Position numbers and translations under genes: made by a program
Origin: Streptomyces griseus
GTDB taxonomy: Bacteria; Actinomycetota; Actinomycetes; Streptomycetales; Streptomycetaceae
NCBI RefSeq assembly: GCF_900460065.1
Contig: NZ_UAVD01000009.1
Location: 62,001 to 126,000, forward strand
Direction: 5' to 3'
Length of the DNA stretch: 64,000 nucleotides
Part shown: positions 8,743 to 19,917 of the stretch, piece by piece
Layout of the letters: every line of letters begins with the position of its first letter
How positions within the stretch are numbered: the stretch's first letter is position 1
Notes under the pieces: generated by a model
Seen by the model: only the letters and a program-made list of their open reading frames with translations
Databases searched by the model: none
What the model was told of the DNA's origin: nothing

Positions 8743-9845
8743 GACGCCTCCGATCGTCGTAGCAGCCACAGGAAGGCCGGCGCCCCGAGCACGGCGGTGA
8801 CGATGCCGATGGGCAGTTCCTCGGGGCGGACGAGGACACGGCTGAGCGCATCGGCCACGACGAGGTACGTCGCGCCGACGAGCAGGGCGGTCGGGAGCAG
8901 CCGGCGGTGGTCCGGGCCCACGACCAGGCGCACGAGATGCGGAACGACGAGCCCCACGAAACCGATCCCGCCGGACACGGCGACGAGGACGCCGGTCAGG
9001 AGGGAGGCGGTGATCAGGAGGCGGACGCGGACACGGTGCACCGGGACGCCGAGCGAGAGCGCCGCGTCGTCACCGGCCGCGAGTGCGTTGAGCGTCCGGG
9101 TCCGCGGCATCAGGCAGAGGCCGACGATCAGCACGGCCGCCGCCGGCAGCGACAGGTTCGACCACGAGGACTCCGACAGGGAGCCCAGCAGCCAGAACAG
9201 CACCGAGTGCGCCGCTTCCGCGTTGGAGCCGCGGAAGATGACGAAGCTGGTGGCTCCGGTGAACAGGTAGGAGAGTGTCACCCCGGCGAGGACCAGACGG
9301 CTCGGGACGACACGGCCGGCCCGGCGTGACAGTCCGAGGACCGCGGCCGTCGCCGCGAGCGCTCCGACGAAGGCCGCGGCCGATGTCGACAGGCCCGCCA
9401 CCGCCGCGGATCCGAGGGTGATCGCGACGGCCGCCATCAGTCCGGCGCCCGCGGAGACACCGAGCACATAGGGGTCGGCGAGCGGGTTGCGCACAGTCGC
9501 CTGCAGGGTGACGCCGACGACGGCGAGTCCCGCGCCGACGACCGCGGCCAGCAGCACCCGCGGCAGCCGCAGGTTCCACACGATCTGGTCGTCCATGACG
9601 GCGGGGGGCGGCCCGGCGCCGACCAGACGATGGGCGACGACGTCGAGGACGGTCGCCGGCCGTACGCCGACGGATCCCACCGCCACGGCAGCGCAGACCG
9701 TGACGAGCAGGAGGAGGAACAGCAGCGGTATGACGACGGGGAGGGAGGTGATTCGGCCACGGCGGCCACGGACCGGCCGCCGACCGCCCGGAGGGCGGCG
9801 GCCGGCGGTATCCGCTCGGACGTCTGCGGGTGTCTGCCGGCGCAT
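8739..9845 (-). CDS. Iron-siderophore ABC transporter permease (FecCD family)
   Basis: A 368-residue integral membrane protein with about ten hydrophobic helices. Family signatures include QATVRNPLADPYVLGVSAGAG and FVGLVVPHLVRLVVGPDHRRLLP, the latter carrying the cytoplasmic coupling region that contacts the ATPase. The start is ATG 9845, eight bases after the lipoprotein stop; a longer open frame upstream overlaps the lipoprotein gene and is rejected. The basic N-terminal 35 residues are probably cytoplasmic. Order lipoprotein-permease-ATPase with overlaps indicates a single operon for siderophore or heme import. Confidence 0.92.
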   Translation of the reverse strand: MRRQTPADVRADTAGRRPPGGRRPVRGRRGRITSLPVVIPLLFLLLLVTVCAAVAVGSVGVRPATVLDVVAHRLVGAGPPPAVMDDQIVWNLRLPRVLLAAVVGAGLAVVGVTLQATVRNPLADPYVLGVSAGAGLMAAVAITLGSAAVAGLSTSAAAFVGALAATAAVLGLSRRAGRVVPSRLVLAGVTLSYLFTGATSFVIFRGSNAEAAHSVLFWLLGSLSESSWSNLSLPAAAVLIVGLCLMPRTRTLNALAAGDDAALSLGVPVHRVRVRLLITASLLTGVLVAVSGGIGFVGLVVPHLVRLVVGPDHRRLLPTALLVGATYLVVADALSRVLVRPEELPIGIVTAVLGAPAFLWLLRRSEAS

Positions 9846-9853
9846 CGCGGGTC

Positions 9854-10912
9854 CTAGTGGGGTCGGGACGTGTTCGGGTGCAGGAAGCGCGCTATCTCGG
9901 CGACGCCCTCCACCGGTCTCGTGCTGCCGCGCGCCCCCGTCTTGGCCGCGTCGATGACGAGGATCCGCTGGTTGCGGACCGCGTCGACGGTGGGGAAGGT
10001 CCGCTTCAGGAAGGCGATCGCGTCCCTCCGGCCCGTCGCGGTCGCCGTGAAGTCGTCGACGACGATGGCCCGGGGGTCGCGCGCGACGATCTGCTCGGGG
10101 TCGACCGGGGCGAACTGTCCCGGCAGGTCGGCGAAGACATTGGTCCCGCCGGCACGTTCGAGCACGTCGTCGGAGAGGCCGCCGGAGGTCACGTAGAGCC
10201 GGCCGCCGACCTGGGAGACCTTGGCGACCTCGCGTCCGGGCTCCCGGGCGATCCGCCTGCGTACGTCGTCGAGATCGCCCAGCAGCCGGTCGGCCAGCGC
10301 CTCGGCGCGGGTCTCCACGCCGAAGACGGCGCCGAGTTGGCGGACATCGGTGTCGAGGGCCTCCAGCCCGGAGGTGTCCGTGGTCAGGTCCGCCGCGCAT
10401 CCGCCGCCGACCACATAGGTGGCGATGCCCAGTCCCTCCAGTTCGGCGATGCTCGGGCTTCCCGTCCGCCCGGACACCTTCTCGACCTGATCGGTGATCA
10501 GGAGGTCGGGCCCGGCGGCGACGAGGGCCTCGACGCTCGGGTTGCGCGTTCCGAGACCGGGCAGCGCCGCGAGACGCTCCTTCAGTTCGGGCGCGGGGGC
10601 GGACTCGCCGCGCGTCTTGGCGACGATCCGGTCGCCGACCCCGAGGGCGAACAGGGTGTCGGCGATGGCGTCCGTGGTGATCGCCACCCGTTCAGGGGCC
10701 CGGTCGAGCACGACGGTGCGGCCGCAGGACTCGAAGGTGACGCCGCCCGCTCCGGCTTCGCGCCGGGGGCCGGAGTCGGCGCCCGCGCACCCGGTCGCGC
10801 CTAAGAGCGAGAGCGCGACGAGGGCGCCGATCAGGGCGGTCCGGGGCCGGTCAGGAGCGGCGCGGGGTGCGCCCCGGCTCGCTGACGGGTGCTCGAGGTG
10901 CGGCTGGAGCAT
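9854..10912 (-). CDS. Siderophore-binding lipoprotein (ABC transporter substrate-binding protein)
   Basis: 352 residues. A lipoprotein signal is clear: a basic N-region, hydrophobic LIGALVALSLLGA and lipobox LGATGC with C42 as the lipid-attachment site. The mature part has the type III periplasmic-binding architecture used for ferric siderophores and cobalamin, with motifs RVAITTDAIADTLFALGVGDRIV and PDLLITDQVEK. ATG 10912 has AAGGAAG upstream. It is the first gene of the uptake operon and diverges from the ABC exporter-fold pair across a 94-base promoter region. The ligand cannot be predicted. Confidence 0.92.
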   Translation of the reverse strand: MLQPHLEHPSASRGAPRAAPDRPRTALIGALVALSLLGATGCAGADSGPRREAGAGGVTFESCGRTVVLDRAPERVAITTDAIADTLFALGVGDRIVAKTRGESAPAPELKERLAALPGLGTRNPSVEALVAAGPDLLITDQVEKVSGRTGSPSIAELEGLGIATYVVGGGCAADLTTDTSGLEALDTDVRQLGAVFGVETRAEALADRLLGDLDDVRRRIAREPGREVAKVSQVGGRLYVTSGGLSDDVLERAGGTNVFADLPGQFAPVDPEQIVARDPRAIVVDDFTATATGRRDAIAFLKRTFPTVDAVRNQRILVIDAAKTGARGSTRPVEGVAEIARFLHPNTSRPH

Positions 10913-10970
10913 GAGGAGGCTTCCTTCCGGTCGGGGTCCCGAGTGGTGTCGCCCGGTGGTGCGGACATTA

Positions 10971-11007
10971 TTGAATGAGGTTCAGTCGGCATGTTAGGGT
11001 ACCCTAA
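10971..11007 (+). promoter_or_regulatory. Leaderless promoter with palindromic operator, iron-transport divergon
   Basis: TTGAAT (10971-10976) and TAGGGT (10995-11000) sit 18 bases apart. The predicted transcription start falls on the A of the ATG at 11007, so the mRNA would be leaderless; no Shine-Dalgarno sequence is present. A perfect 14-bp palindrome TTAGGGTACCCTAA (10994-11007) covers the -10 element and start codon and is a candidate repressor site. A second imperfect dyad, TGAATGAGGTTCA, lies at 10972-10984. The region is shared with the divergent lipoprotein gene. Confidence 0.6.
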
Positions 11008-12767
11008 TGAAACGATCAACACCGCAGGCTCCGGGGCTGGCCGGACCCGGCGCGTTACTCCGCTTGCTCGCACCGATCCGGACCCGTCTCGCCGTCTGCG
11101 CGATCCTGTCGGCCCTGAGCGCGGCGGCGGGCATCGTGCCCTACATCGCCGTCGCCGAGATCGCGCGCCTCATGCTCGACGACCCCGCGGGGTCGCCCAC
11201 GGCCATCCGGACCTGGGTCGGCGTCGGCGCCGCGGGCGCCTGCGCGTGGCTCGTCCTGCTCGTGCAGTCCGCCCGGGTGGGGCACTACGCCGACGCGGCG
11301 ATCCTGCACGACGTGCGCGTACGGATCGTGACCCACCTCGGCAGGCTGCCGCTCGGCTGGTTTCGCGCGGCGGGCTCGGGCAGGGTCAAACGAGCGATGA
11401 CCGGTGACCTGGAGGAGATGCACGAGGTCATCGCGCACGCCCTCGGGCAGTTGACCGGGGCGGGCACCGTGATGGTCGTCGCCCTGGGCTATCTGCTCCT
11501 CGTCGATGTCCGCATGGCCCTCGTCGTGCTGGGCGTCCTCCTCCTGATGGGGATCTCCTTCCGCGTCTCGATGCGGTCCATGACGACCCATATGAACCGG
11601 CTGGTCGCCGCCGACGCGCGCATCAGCGCCGCCGGCGTCGAGTACGCCGACGGGATCCAGGTGGTCAAGACGTTCGGCACCGGGGGCCGCGTCCTGCGCC
11701 GCTTCGACGACGCCGTGGACGAACACACCCGGGCGTTCGCGGCCTGGGTCGCCGAGGTGCGCCACAGCTCCGCGGCCTCACGGCTGTTCGGCTCGGAGAT
11801 GGCCGTCCTCACCGCCGTCGCGGCGGTCGGGCTGGTCTCCGTCGACCGGGGGTCGCTCGGCGTCGCGGACCTGGTGGCGTTCCTGGTCGTCGCCGTCGGG
11901 CTGCCCAACTCCGTCCTCCCCGCCGTGACCGCCGCCCAGGGGGTGCGCAAGGGCCGGATGGGCGCGGCCAACATCGAGCGGCTGCTGGCCCGGACACCGC
12001 TGCCCGAGCCCGCTGAGCCGCAGACTCCCGACGGCCACGGCGTCGAGTTCGACCGCGTCACCTTCTCCTACGACGGGGTGACCAACGCGGTCGAGGACAT
12101 CAGCGCCGTCTGTCCACCGGGCCGGGTGACCGCGATCGTGGGTCCCTCCGGCGCCGGCAAGACGACGCTCGCCAGTCTGCTGCCGCGCTTCCACGAGGTG
12201 TCGGACGGGGCGATCAGGATCGGCGGCGCGGACGTGCGCTCCATCCCGTCCGCGAGGCTGCTGGCGTCGATGTCGCTGGTCTTCCAGGACGTCGCCCTGT
12301 TGCGGGACAGCGTGGCGGAGAACATCCGCATCGGCCGGCCCGGCGCCGGCGACGAGGAGGTCCGCGCTGCGGCGACAGCCGCGCACATCCACGAAGTGAT
12401 CGAGAACATGCCCGACGGTTACGACACGCTGCTCGACGCGGGCGGCGGCAGCCTCTCCGGCGGTGAACGCCAACGGCTGACGATCGCGAGGGCGATCCTG
12501 TCCGGGGCGCCGATCGTCGTCCTGGACGAGGCGACGGCCGCGTTGGACGCCGACAGCGAGTCGGCGGTCCAGGACGCCCTGGCCAACCTGGCGGTGGGCA
12601 AGACGGTGATCGTGATCGCCCATCGGCTGTACACGATCGCGGGCGCGGCCCGGATCCTCGTACTGGAGAACGGGCGGCTGGCCGAGCAGGGCCGCCACGA
12701 AGAACTGCTCGCGCGCGGCGGACTCTACGCCCGGATGTGGGCCGCACAGGAAGGGGTGCTCGCGTGA
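11007..12767 (+). CDS. ABC transporter, fused TM-ATPase half-transporter (IrtA/YbtP-like)
   Basis: 586 residues: six-helix transmembrane domain (about 20-310) followed by a nucleotide-binding domain. Walker A GPSGAGKT is at 379-386, signature LSGGE at 483-487 and Walker B ends in D507-E508. The gene is the first of a pair and overlaps the second by GTGA, so the products very probably form a heterodimer. Exporter-fold pairs next to siderophore uptake genes include mycobacterial IrtAB and yersinial YbtPQ, which move siderophores across the inner membrane; direction here is not resolved. Codon 17 (11055-11057) is the rare TTA. Start ATG 11007 appears leaderless. Confidence 0.88.
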   Translation: MKRSTPQAPGLAGPGALLRLLAPIRTRLAVCAILSALSAAAGIVPYIAVAEIARLMLDDPAGSPTAIRTWVGVGAAGACAWLVLLVQSARVGHYADAAILHDVRVRIVTHLGRLPLGWFRAAGSGRVKRAMTGDLEEMHEVIAHALGQLTGAGTVMVVALGYLLLVDVRMALVVLGVLLLMGISFRVSMRSMTTHMNRLVAADARISAAGVEYADGIQVVKTFGTGGRVLRRFDDAVDEHTRAFAAWVAEVRHSSAASRLFGSEMAVLTAVAAVGLVSVDRGSLGVADLVAFLVVAVGLPNSVLPAVTAAQGVRKGRMGAANIERLLARTPLPEPAEPQTPDGHGVEFDRVTFSYDGVTNAVEDISAVCPPGRVTAIVGPSGAGKTTLASLLPRFHEVSDGAIRIGGADVRSIPSARLLASMSLVFQDVALLRDSVAENIRIGRPGAGDEEVRAAATAAHIHEVIENMPDGYDTLLDAGGGSLSGGERQRLTIARAILSGAPIVVLDEATAALDADSESAVQDALANLAVGKTVIVIAHRLYTIAGAARILVLENGRLAEQGRHEELLARGGLYARMWAAQEGVLA

Positions 12768-14509
12768 TCCGCCGCCTGTACCGGCTCTGGCCGAATCCGA
12801 AGCTACTGGCCCGGCTGTGGCTGCTCACCGCCGGGCAGGCGGTCCTCCAGGGCCTGCTGCTGGCCCTGCTCGTCCCGGTCCTGGACGCCGTCGTGCGCCC
12901 ACAACCGGACGTCGGCGCCGCCGCGCCGTGGCTCGCGCTCGGCGCGGCGGGCGCGGTGCTGTACGCGGGCTTGAGCGTCGTCGCCACCCCGGTGGGTTTC
13001 GCGGCGGCGGGCACGCTCGCGGCGCAGCTGCGCCGACGGTTGATGCACCATGTGAGCACGTTGACGCTGGGCTGGTTCACCGCCGAGCACAAGGCCCGGC
13101 TCGCGCGGGCGGTGACGTCCGACGTGGGCAGCGCAGCGCACCTGGCCGTGACCATCGGCGGCCCCGTGATCACCTCCACGCTGTTGCCCGCGACGGTCGT
13201 CGTCGTGACGTTCACGGTCGACTGGCGGATGGCGCTGCTGTTGTGCGCGATCGCGCTGGTCGCCTACGTGGCCCTGCGACGTGCGGCGCGGATCGCCGAG
13301 ATCGCCGAGATCGAGCTGGAGCGGGCGGCTGCCGGGGTCGCCGGTCGGGCCATCGAGCTCGGTCAGGCGCAGCCGGTCCTGCGTGCCGCCGGCCACACGG
13401 AGGGCACGCCCCGGATGCGCGCGGCGCTGGAGGACCACCGCGAGACCTACCGGGAGGGCATGCGCCGGGCGCGGCGGCCCTTCTTCGTCTACACCGGTGT
13501 GATCATGGCCGGGTTCATCGCGGTGCTCGCGCTGGCCGCCGAGCTGATGCTCAGCGGGCGCGTCGAGGTCGCCAGGGCCATCGCGCTGCTCGTACTGGCC
13601 GCGCGCTTCCTGGAGCCGCTCGGCCAACTCATCGAACTCATCGGCGCCCTGCGCGCGTTGCGAAACCAGATCGCGCGCATCGAGGAGCTGCTCTCCACTC
13701 CCCCGCTGCCGGTTCCGGCCGAGCCGGTACGCTCGATCGCCGACGCGGGCGTCGAATTCGCGAACGTCACCTTCACCTACCCGGGCGGCGACACCCCCGC
13801 CCTGGAGGGGGTGTCGCTGCACTGCCGGCCGGGCACCACCACCGCTCTGGTCGGACCGTCGGGCTCGGGGAAGACGACGGCGACCCGGCTCATCGCCCGG
13901 TTCTTCGACATCGACTCCGGGGAGCTGCGCGTCGGCGGCGTCGACGTGCGGCGGCTCGACCCGACGGCCTTGCTCGACGAGATCGCGATCGTCTTCCAGG
14001 ACGTCTATCTGTTCGACGACACCATCGAGGACAACCTGCGGCTGGCCCGCCCCGGGGCGACCTGGGACGAGTTGCGGGAGGCGGCCTCCGCCGCACGGCT
14101 CGACGAGGTGATCGAGTGGCTGCCCGCCGGCTGGAACACCCGGGTGGGCGAGGGCGGCGCGCAGTTGTCGGGCGGCGAGCGTCAACGCGTGGCAATCGCA
14201 CGGGCGATGCTCAAGCGGGCGCGGATCGTCCTCGTCGACGAGGCCGGTTCCGCCCTGGACCCGGAGAACGAGGCGGCGATCACCCGGGCCATCGCCAACC
14301 TCGGCTCCGACCCGGAGCGTACGGTGATCGTGATCGCCCACCGCCCCGCCACCCTGGCCACCGCGGACCACGTCGTCGCACTCGACCGCGGCCGGGTCGT
14401 GGAGGCCGGCACACGGGCGGAACTGCTGCGCACGGGGGGCGCGTTCGCGCGTCTGAGCTCACAGTACGAGCGGGCACGTCACTGGCGCATCGCCCGGGTG
14501 GACGGCTGA
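12764..14509 (+). CDS. ABC transporter, fused TM-ATPase half-transporter (IrtB/YbtQ-like)
   Basis: 581 residues, partner of the upstream half-transporter. It has an N-terminal six-helix domain, Walker A GPSGSGKT from residue 364, signature [12 protein letters not shown] and Walker [12 protein letters not shown]. The GTG start overlaps the previous TGA (GTGA) with GGAAGGGG upstream, giving equimolar coupled expression. The catalytic glutamate is present in both subunits, so two functional ATP sites are expected. A hairpin between its stop and the convergent TetR gene probably ends the transcript. Confidence 0.88.
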   Translation: MIRRLYRLWPNPKLLARLWLLTAGQAVLQGLLLALLVPVLDAVVRPQPDVGAAAPWLALGAAGAVLYAGLSVVATPVGFAAAGTLAAQLRRRLMHHVSTLTLGWFTAEHKARLARAVTSDVGSAAHLAVTIGGPVITSTLLPATVVVVTFTVDWRMALLLCAIALVAYVALRRAARIAEIAEIELERAAAGVAGRAIELGQAQPVLRAAGHTEGTPRMRAALEDHRETYREGMRRARRPFFVYTGVIMAGFIAVLALAAELMLSGRVEVARAIALLVLAARFLEPLGQLIELIGALRALRNQIARIEELLSTPPLPVPAEPVRSIADAGVEFANVTFTYPGGDTPALEGVSLHCRPGTTTALVGPSGSGKTTATRLIARFFDIDSGELRVGGVDVRRLDPTALLDEIAIVFQDVYLFDDTIEDNLRLARPGATWDELREAASAARLDEVIEWLPAGWNTRVGEGGAQLSGGERQRVAIARAMLKRARIVLVDEAGSALDPENEAAITRAIANLGSDPERTVIVIAHRPATLATADHVVALDRGRVVEAGTRAELLRTGGAFARLSSQYERARHWRIARVDG

Positions 14510-14536
14510 CCGACGCCGCGCGCGCCCGAGCGCTCC

Positions 14537-14570
14537 GCTGCCGGCGAACCGCACGCGGCTCGTCGGCAGC
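14537..14570. terminator. Hairpin between convergent ABC and TetR genes
   Basis: GCTGCCGGCGA (14537-14547) pairs with TCGTCGGCAGC (14560-14570), 11 bp with one G-T wobble and a 12-base loop. Its place between two converging stop codons suits a bidirectional terminator. Confidence 0.5.
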
Positions 14571-14594
14571 TCGGCCCGCCCGAACCGCCTCGGC

Positions 14595-15221
14595 TCAGCC
14601 GTCGGCGCGCAGATAGCGGTGCGCGAGGTCGGTGATGTCGGCGATGAGGTCGTCGGCCAACCGGTCGATGTCCTCGGCCTCGTGGTGCAGCAGCGCGTGC
14701 GTGGCGCCGTACCAGGCGCTGTAGATCAGATTCGCCGCCATGGCGGGGTTCGGAACGTCCGCGGGCGGGTTCGGACGCTCGGCGATGAGCCGCCGGAACG
14801 CTTCGACATGCGCGTTCTCCGGGCTGACCTGGATCTCCGTGGTGGCGTTGATCGGAGTGTGGCCGTAGAGCACATCGTGCAGTTCGGCATGGTCCACATA
14901 AGCGCGCACCGCGTCGCTGAGCCAGGCGTCCAGGCGTCCGGTCCAGTCGTCGGCGGGCAGGCTCCGCACCGCCGCGTCCTGCCGCTCGACCAGTCGGTCG
15001 ATGAAGCGGGCCCGCACCGCGAGCATGAGGTCGCGCTTGGAGCCGAAGTGCAGGTAGAACGTGCCGATCGCGACACCGGCGCGCTCGGTGATCTCATTGA
15101 TCCGAGCGGCGTCGACACCCCGCTCGACGAACACCCACTCGGCCGCGTCCATGAGGTCGGCGCGCCGCTCGTCGGCGGGCTTGGTTCGCGGGCGGCCAGG
15201 GCTGGGTCGGCGCACACTCAT
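14595..15221 (-). CDS. TetR/AcrR family transcriptional regulator
   Basis: 208 residues. The N-terminal helix-turn-helix spans about 22-65 (EITERAGVAIGTFYLHFGSKRDL). The C-terminal ligand domain contains AELHDVLYGHTPINA and a late NLIYSAWYGATHALLHHEAED segment typical of efflux-associated TetR proteins. It converges on the ABC half-transporter pair and may regulate it, although the operator candidate at 10994-11007 is distant. ATG 15221 lacks a ribosome site; a TAGTAT hexamer eight bases upstream suggests a leaderless, autoregulated message. Confidence 0.88.
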   Translation of the reverse strand: MSVRRPSPGRPRTKPADERRADLMDAAEWVFVERGVDAARINEITERAGVAIGTFYLHFGSKRDLMLAVRARFIDRLVERQDAAVRSLPADDWTGRLDAWLSDAVRAYVDHAELHDVLYGHTPINATTEIQVSPENAHVEAFRRLIAERPNPPADVPNPAMAANLIYSAWYGATHALLHHEAEDIDRLADDLIADITDLAHRYLRADG

Positions 15222-15223
15222 TC

Positions 15224-15238
15224 CACGGATACTACGTG
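15224..15238 (-). promoter_or_regulatory. Dyad over the predicted -10 element of the TetR gene
   Basis: On the minus strand CACG-N7-CGTG surrounds TAGTAT (15234-15229), with the ATG seven bases further on. This is consistent with an autorepressor site over a leaderless promoter. The dyad is short, so chance occurrence is possible. Confidence 0.4.
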
Positions 15239-15586
15239 TTCAGCGGGGGTGGCGTGCCGACGGGACGGCTCTCCTCCGCCGTCGGCCGCGCGGCGGTCGC
15301 CGGGACCGGAGGCGACTCGGCGGGTTCCGGGCGGCGCGCGGATCGGGCGGGCCCGGGCTCGGCCGGGAAGGGACGCACCGGGCCCTGAGGGACGGCGCTC
15401 TCCCCGACGGCGCACAATGAGCTGTCCCGGAGGCTCCGGCGGTGGAGAAGGGGAGCCCTGCCGGGGCAAGGGCGGTGGATCTGGCTGCCGCGGCCGACGG
15501 CCGGGACGACGACCGCGTCGTGCGGTCGCCGCCGTAGGGGCCCCGCCGCGGCGCGATCCGCCGGACAGAACCTCAGGAGGGGAAGC
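15239..15586. other. Intergenic region, no gene recognised
   Basis: About 350 bases of very GC-rich DNA between the TetR start and the metallophosphoesterase. I see no coding sequence with a convincing start and no long inverted repeat. It must hold the phosphoesterase promoter, and AGGAGGGGA at 15575-15583 is that gene's ribosome site. Confidence 0.6.
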
Positions 15587-16804
15587 GTGATGGAGACAAG
15601 TGAGACCCGATCCGCCGGTGAGGCGCGAAAGGCGCGGCCGAGCCGGCTCCAGCGGCTGATGCGCTACGTCCCGCTGATCGCCCCCGTCCTGCTGTGGGCC
15701 GTGCCGTGCTGGGTCCTCCTGCACACCGGCCAGCGGTGGCCGCTCCCCGTCACGCTGACGGGCACCGCGCTGTTCGCCCTCGGCCTGGCCGCCATGCCGC
15801 TCGCGATGGTGCGTGGCCACGGCCGGCGCCAGCGGGACGGGGCCGCGATCGTCGGTGACACGCTGCTGGGCGTCAGCTGGGTCCTGTTCACCTGGTCCGT
15901 GCTGCTGGGCGTCCTGCTGCGGCTCGCCCTGACCGTGGCCGGGGTGGGTGACGGGCAGGGCCGGGCGCGCATCGTCACCTGGGCCGTCCTCGGCGTCGGT
16001 GCCGCGCTGCTCACGTGGGGGTACGCCGAGGCCCGGCGCGTGCCGCGGGTGCGCCGCCTGGATGTGCGGCTCCCGCGCCTGGGTGCCGGGTTGGACGGGA
16101 CCCGGGTCGTCCTGATCACCGACACCCACTACGGTCCGCTCGACCGCGCCCGCTGGTCGGCGCGGGTCTGCGAGACGGTGAACACCCTGGAGGCGGACCT
16201 GGTCTGCCACACCGGCGACATCGCGGACGGCACGGCCGAACGCCGTCGCGCCCAGGCCGCTCCGCTGGGCACCGTGCGGGCGGTGCGGGCCCGCGTCTAC
16301 GTCACCGGCAACCACGAGTACTACAGCGAGGCCCAGGGCTGGGTCGACCTGATGGACGAGCTGGGCTGGGAGCCGCTGCGCAACCGCCATCTGCTGCTGG
16401 AGCGCGGCGGTGACACGCTCGTGGTCGCCGGTGTGGACGACGTCACCGCCGAGTCCTCCGGTCTTGCGGGCCACGGTGCCCACCTCGCCGGAGCCCTGGA
16501 CGGCGCCGACCCCGGCCTTCCCGTGCTTCTCCTGGCCCACCAGCCCAAGTTCATCGACCGGGCGGCGGCCCACGGCATCGATCTCCAGCTCTCCGGTCAC
16601 ACCCACGGCGGCCAGATCTGGCCTTTCCACCATCTGGTCCGCATCGACCAGCCGACCGTCGCCGGCCTCAGCCGCCACGGCGCTCGCACCCTCCTCTACA
16701 CCAGCCGCGGCACCGGCTTCTGGGGGCCGCCCTTCCGCGTCTTCGCCCCCAGCGAGATCACCCTGCTGGTGCTCCGCTCCGGGCAGCCGTCCGCCGCCTC
16801 CTGA
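15587..16804 (+). CDS. Membrane-anchored metallophosphoesterase
   Basis: 405 residues. Four hydrophobic segments in the first 150 residues (about 28-48, 55-75, 92-116, 127-146) precede a calcineurin-like phosphoesterase domain. Metal-binding motifs are complete: DTH at 179-181, GDIADG with D211, GNHE with N242-H243, a later LAHQP and GHTHGGQ. The architecture matches the YkuE/YaeI-type bacterial membrane phosphohydrolases, whose substrates are often phospholipids or nucleotides. GTG 15587 and ATG 15590 are both well placed after AGGAGGGGA. It converges on the Fur gene with only six bases between stops. Confidence 0.9.
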   Translation: MMETSETRSAGEARKARPSRLQRLMRYVPLIAPVLLWAVPCWVLLHTGQRWPLPVTLTGTALFALGLAAMPLAMVRGHGRRQRDGAAIVGDTLLGVSWVLFTWSVLLGVLLRLALTVAGVGDGQGRARIVTWAVLGVGAALLTWGYAEARRVPRVRRLDVRLPRLGAGLDGTRVVLITDTHYGPLDRARWSARVCETVNTLEADLVCHTGDIADGTAERRRAQAAPLGTVRAVRARVYVTGNHEYYSEAQGWVDLMDELGWEPLRNRHLLLERGGDTLVVAGVDDVTAESSGLAGHGAHLAGALDGADPGLPVLLLAHQPKFIDRAAAHGIDLQLSGHTHGGQIWPFHHLVRIDQPTVAGLSRHGARTLLYTSRGTGFWGPPFRVFAPSEITLLVLRSGQPSAAS

Positions 16805-16817
16805 GGGCCCTCAGGAG
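16798..16817. terminator. 20-bp perfect palindrome spanning two convergent stop codons
   Basis: CTCCTGAGGGCCCTCAGGAG reads identically on both strands and contains the TGA of the phosphoesterase (16802-16804) and the TGA of the Fur gene (16811-16813). It could form a stem in either transcript and act as a compact bidirectional terminator. Confidence 0.55.
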
Positions 16818-17221
16818 CAGGCCGGGCACAGGCCCCGGTAGGTGATCTCCACCGAGCCGACGGTGAACCCGAACCGCTCGGCCTCGGGCAGGTCTCCGAG
16901 CGCGTCCCCGACCGGGTGGACGTCCCGGACCGCGCCGCAGCCGGAGCACACCAGGTGCTGGTGGGGGCGGCGCGCGTTCGGGTCGTAGCGCTTGGCCCGG
17001 CCCACGGTGGACACCTCCACCACCTCGCCGAGCGTGACGAGCTCCCCCAGCGTGTTGTAGACGGTCGCGCGGGAGATCTCGGGCAGCCTCTCGGCGGCCC
17101 GCAGGTGCACCTCGTCGGCCGTCAGGTGCACATGGTCACCGTCGAGGACCTCCGCGACGACACGCCGCTGCGAGGTCAACCGCCAGCCACGGCCCCGTAG
17201 CCGTTGAAGGAGGTCGCTCAT
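16811..17221 (-). CDS. furA: Fur family transcriptional repressor (FurA/CatR-like)
   Basis: 136 residues, standard Fur length. The winged helix is at about 15-70 (EISRATVYNTLGELVTLGEV), a histidine cluster at H87/H89 (RPHQHLVC) supplies the regulatory metal site, and CxxC pairs C92/C95 and C132/C135 form the structural zinc site. ATG 17221 has AGGTGA upstream; a longer start at 17272 is less likely. It is divergent from katG, and in Streptomyces Fur homologues such as FurA/FurS repress the catalase-peroxidase in response to redox and metal. The shared 381-base region carries a dyad operator. Confidence 0.88.
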   Translation of the reverse strand: MSDLLQRLRGRGWRLTSQRRVVAEVLDGDHVHLTADEVHLRAAERLPEISRATVYNTLGELVTLGEVVEVSTVGRAKRYDPNARRPHQHLVCSGCGAVRDVHPVGDALGDLPEAERFGFTVGSVEITYRGLCPACS

Positions 17222-17319
17222 CTCGTCACCTGCTCCGCTTCGCGGGGGTCGCGCGGCTCCGGACGGATCCACCGATCCGACGACGTCGCGCCCTGGCCAT
17301 TATCGTTTTAGCGCACTTC

Positions 17320-17347
17320 TTGACTTGGACGAAGTCCATCGTAGGAT
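17320..17347 (+). promoter_or_regulatory. katG promoter with embedded Fur-type operator
   Basis: TTGACT (17320-17325) and TAGGAT (17342-17347) are 16 bases apart and point toward katG. Between them lies a perfect inverted repeat TGGAC-GAA-GTCCA (17326-17338), an ideal place for a repressor to block RNA polymerase. On the other strand GATAAT at 17304-17299 is a possible -10 for the Fur gene, so both genes may share control. The remaining 255 bases up to katG are an unusually long leader in which I see no convincing small gene. Confidence 0.7.
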
Positions 17348-17488
17348 CGATCCCGGCGACATCCAAGAGACAGGAAGAATCCGGTACGGCAGCAGAGAAA
17401 CGCGGTGGGACACCGTCGGTCGACCGCGCGGCGCCGACCGAGCGCCGCCCTCGTCGCACCGCCCGGGACCGGCCGGTCCCGTCCGTGA

Positions 17489-19858
<2,370 letters not shown>

Positions 19859-19917
19859 CCGAGCGGTCGGGGCCCGCCGCCCGCTCGGCGCGCCCCGGAC
19901 CCGCCGAAGGCCGCTCG

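Noticed and set aside
10994-11007. Considered a classical DmdR/IdeR iron box at the iron-transport divergon
   Set aside because: The iron box has TTAGG and CCTAA halves about nine bases apart (19 bp); here they are four apart (14 bp). Reported as a palindrome with unknown regulator instead.
15218-16678. 486-codon minus-strand frame opposite the metallophosphoesterase
   Set aside because: The phosphoesterase on the other strand has every metal-binding motif; the minus frame is glutamine/glycine-rich shadow.
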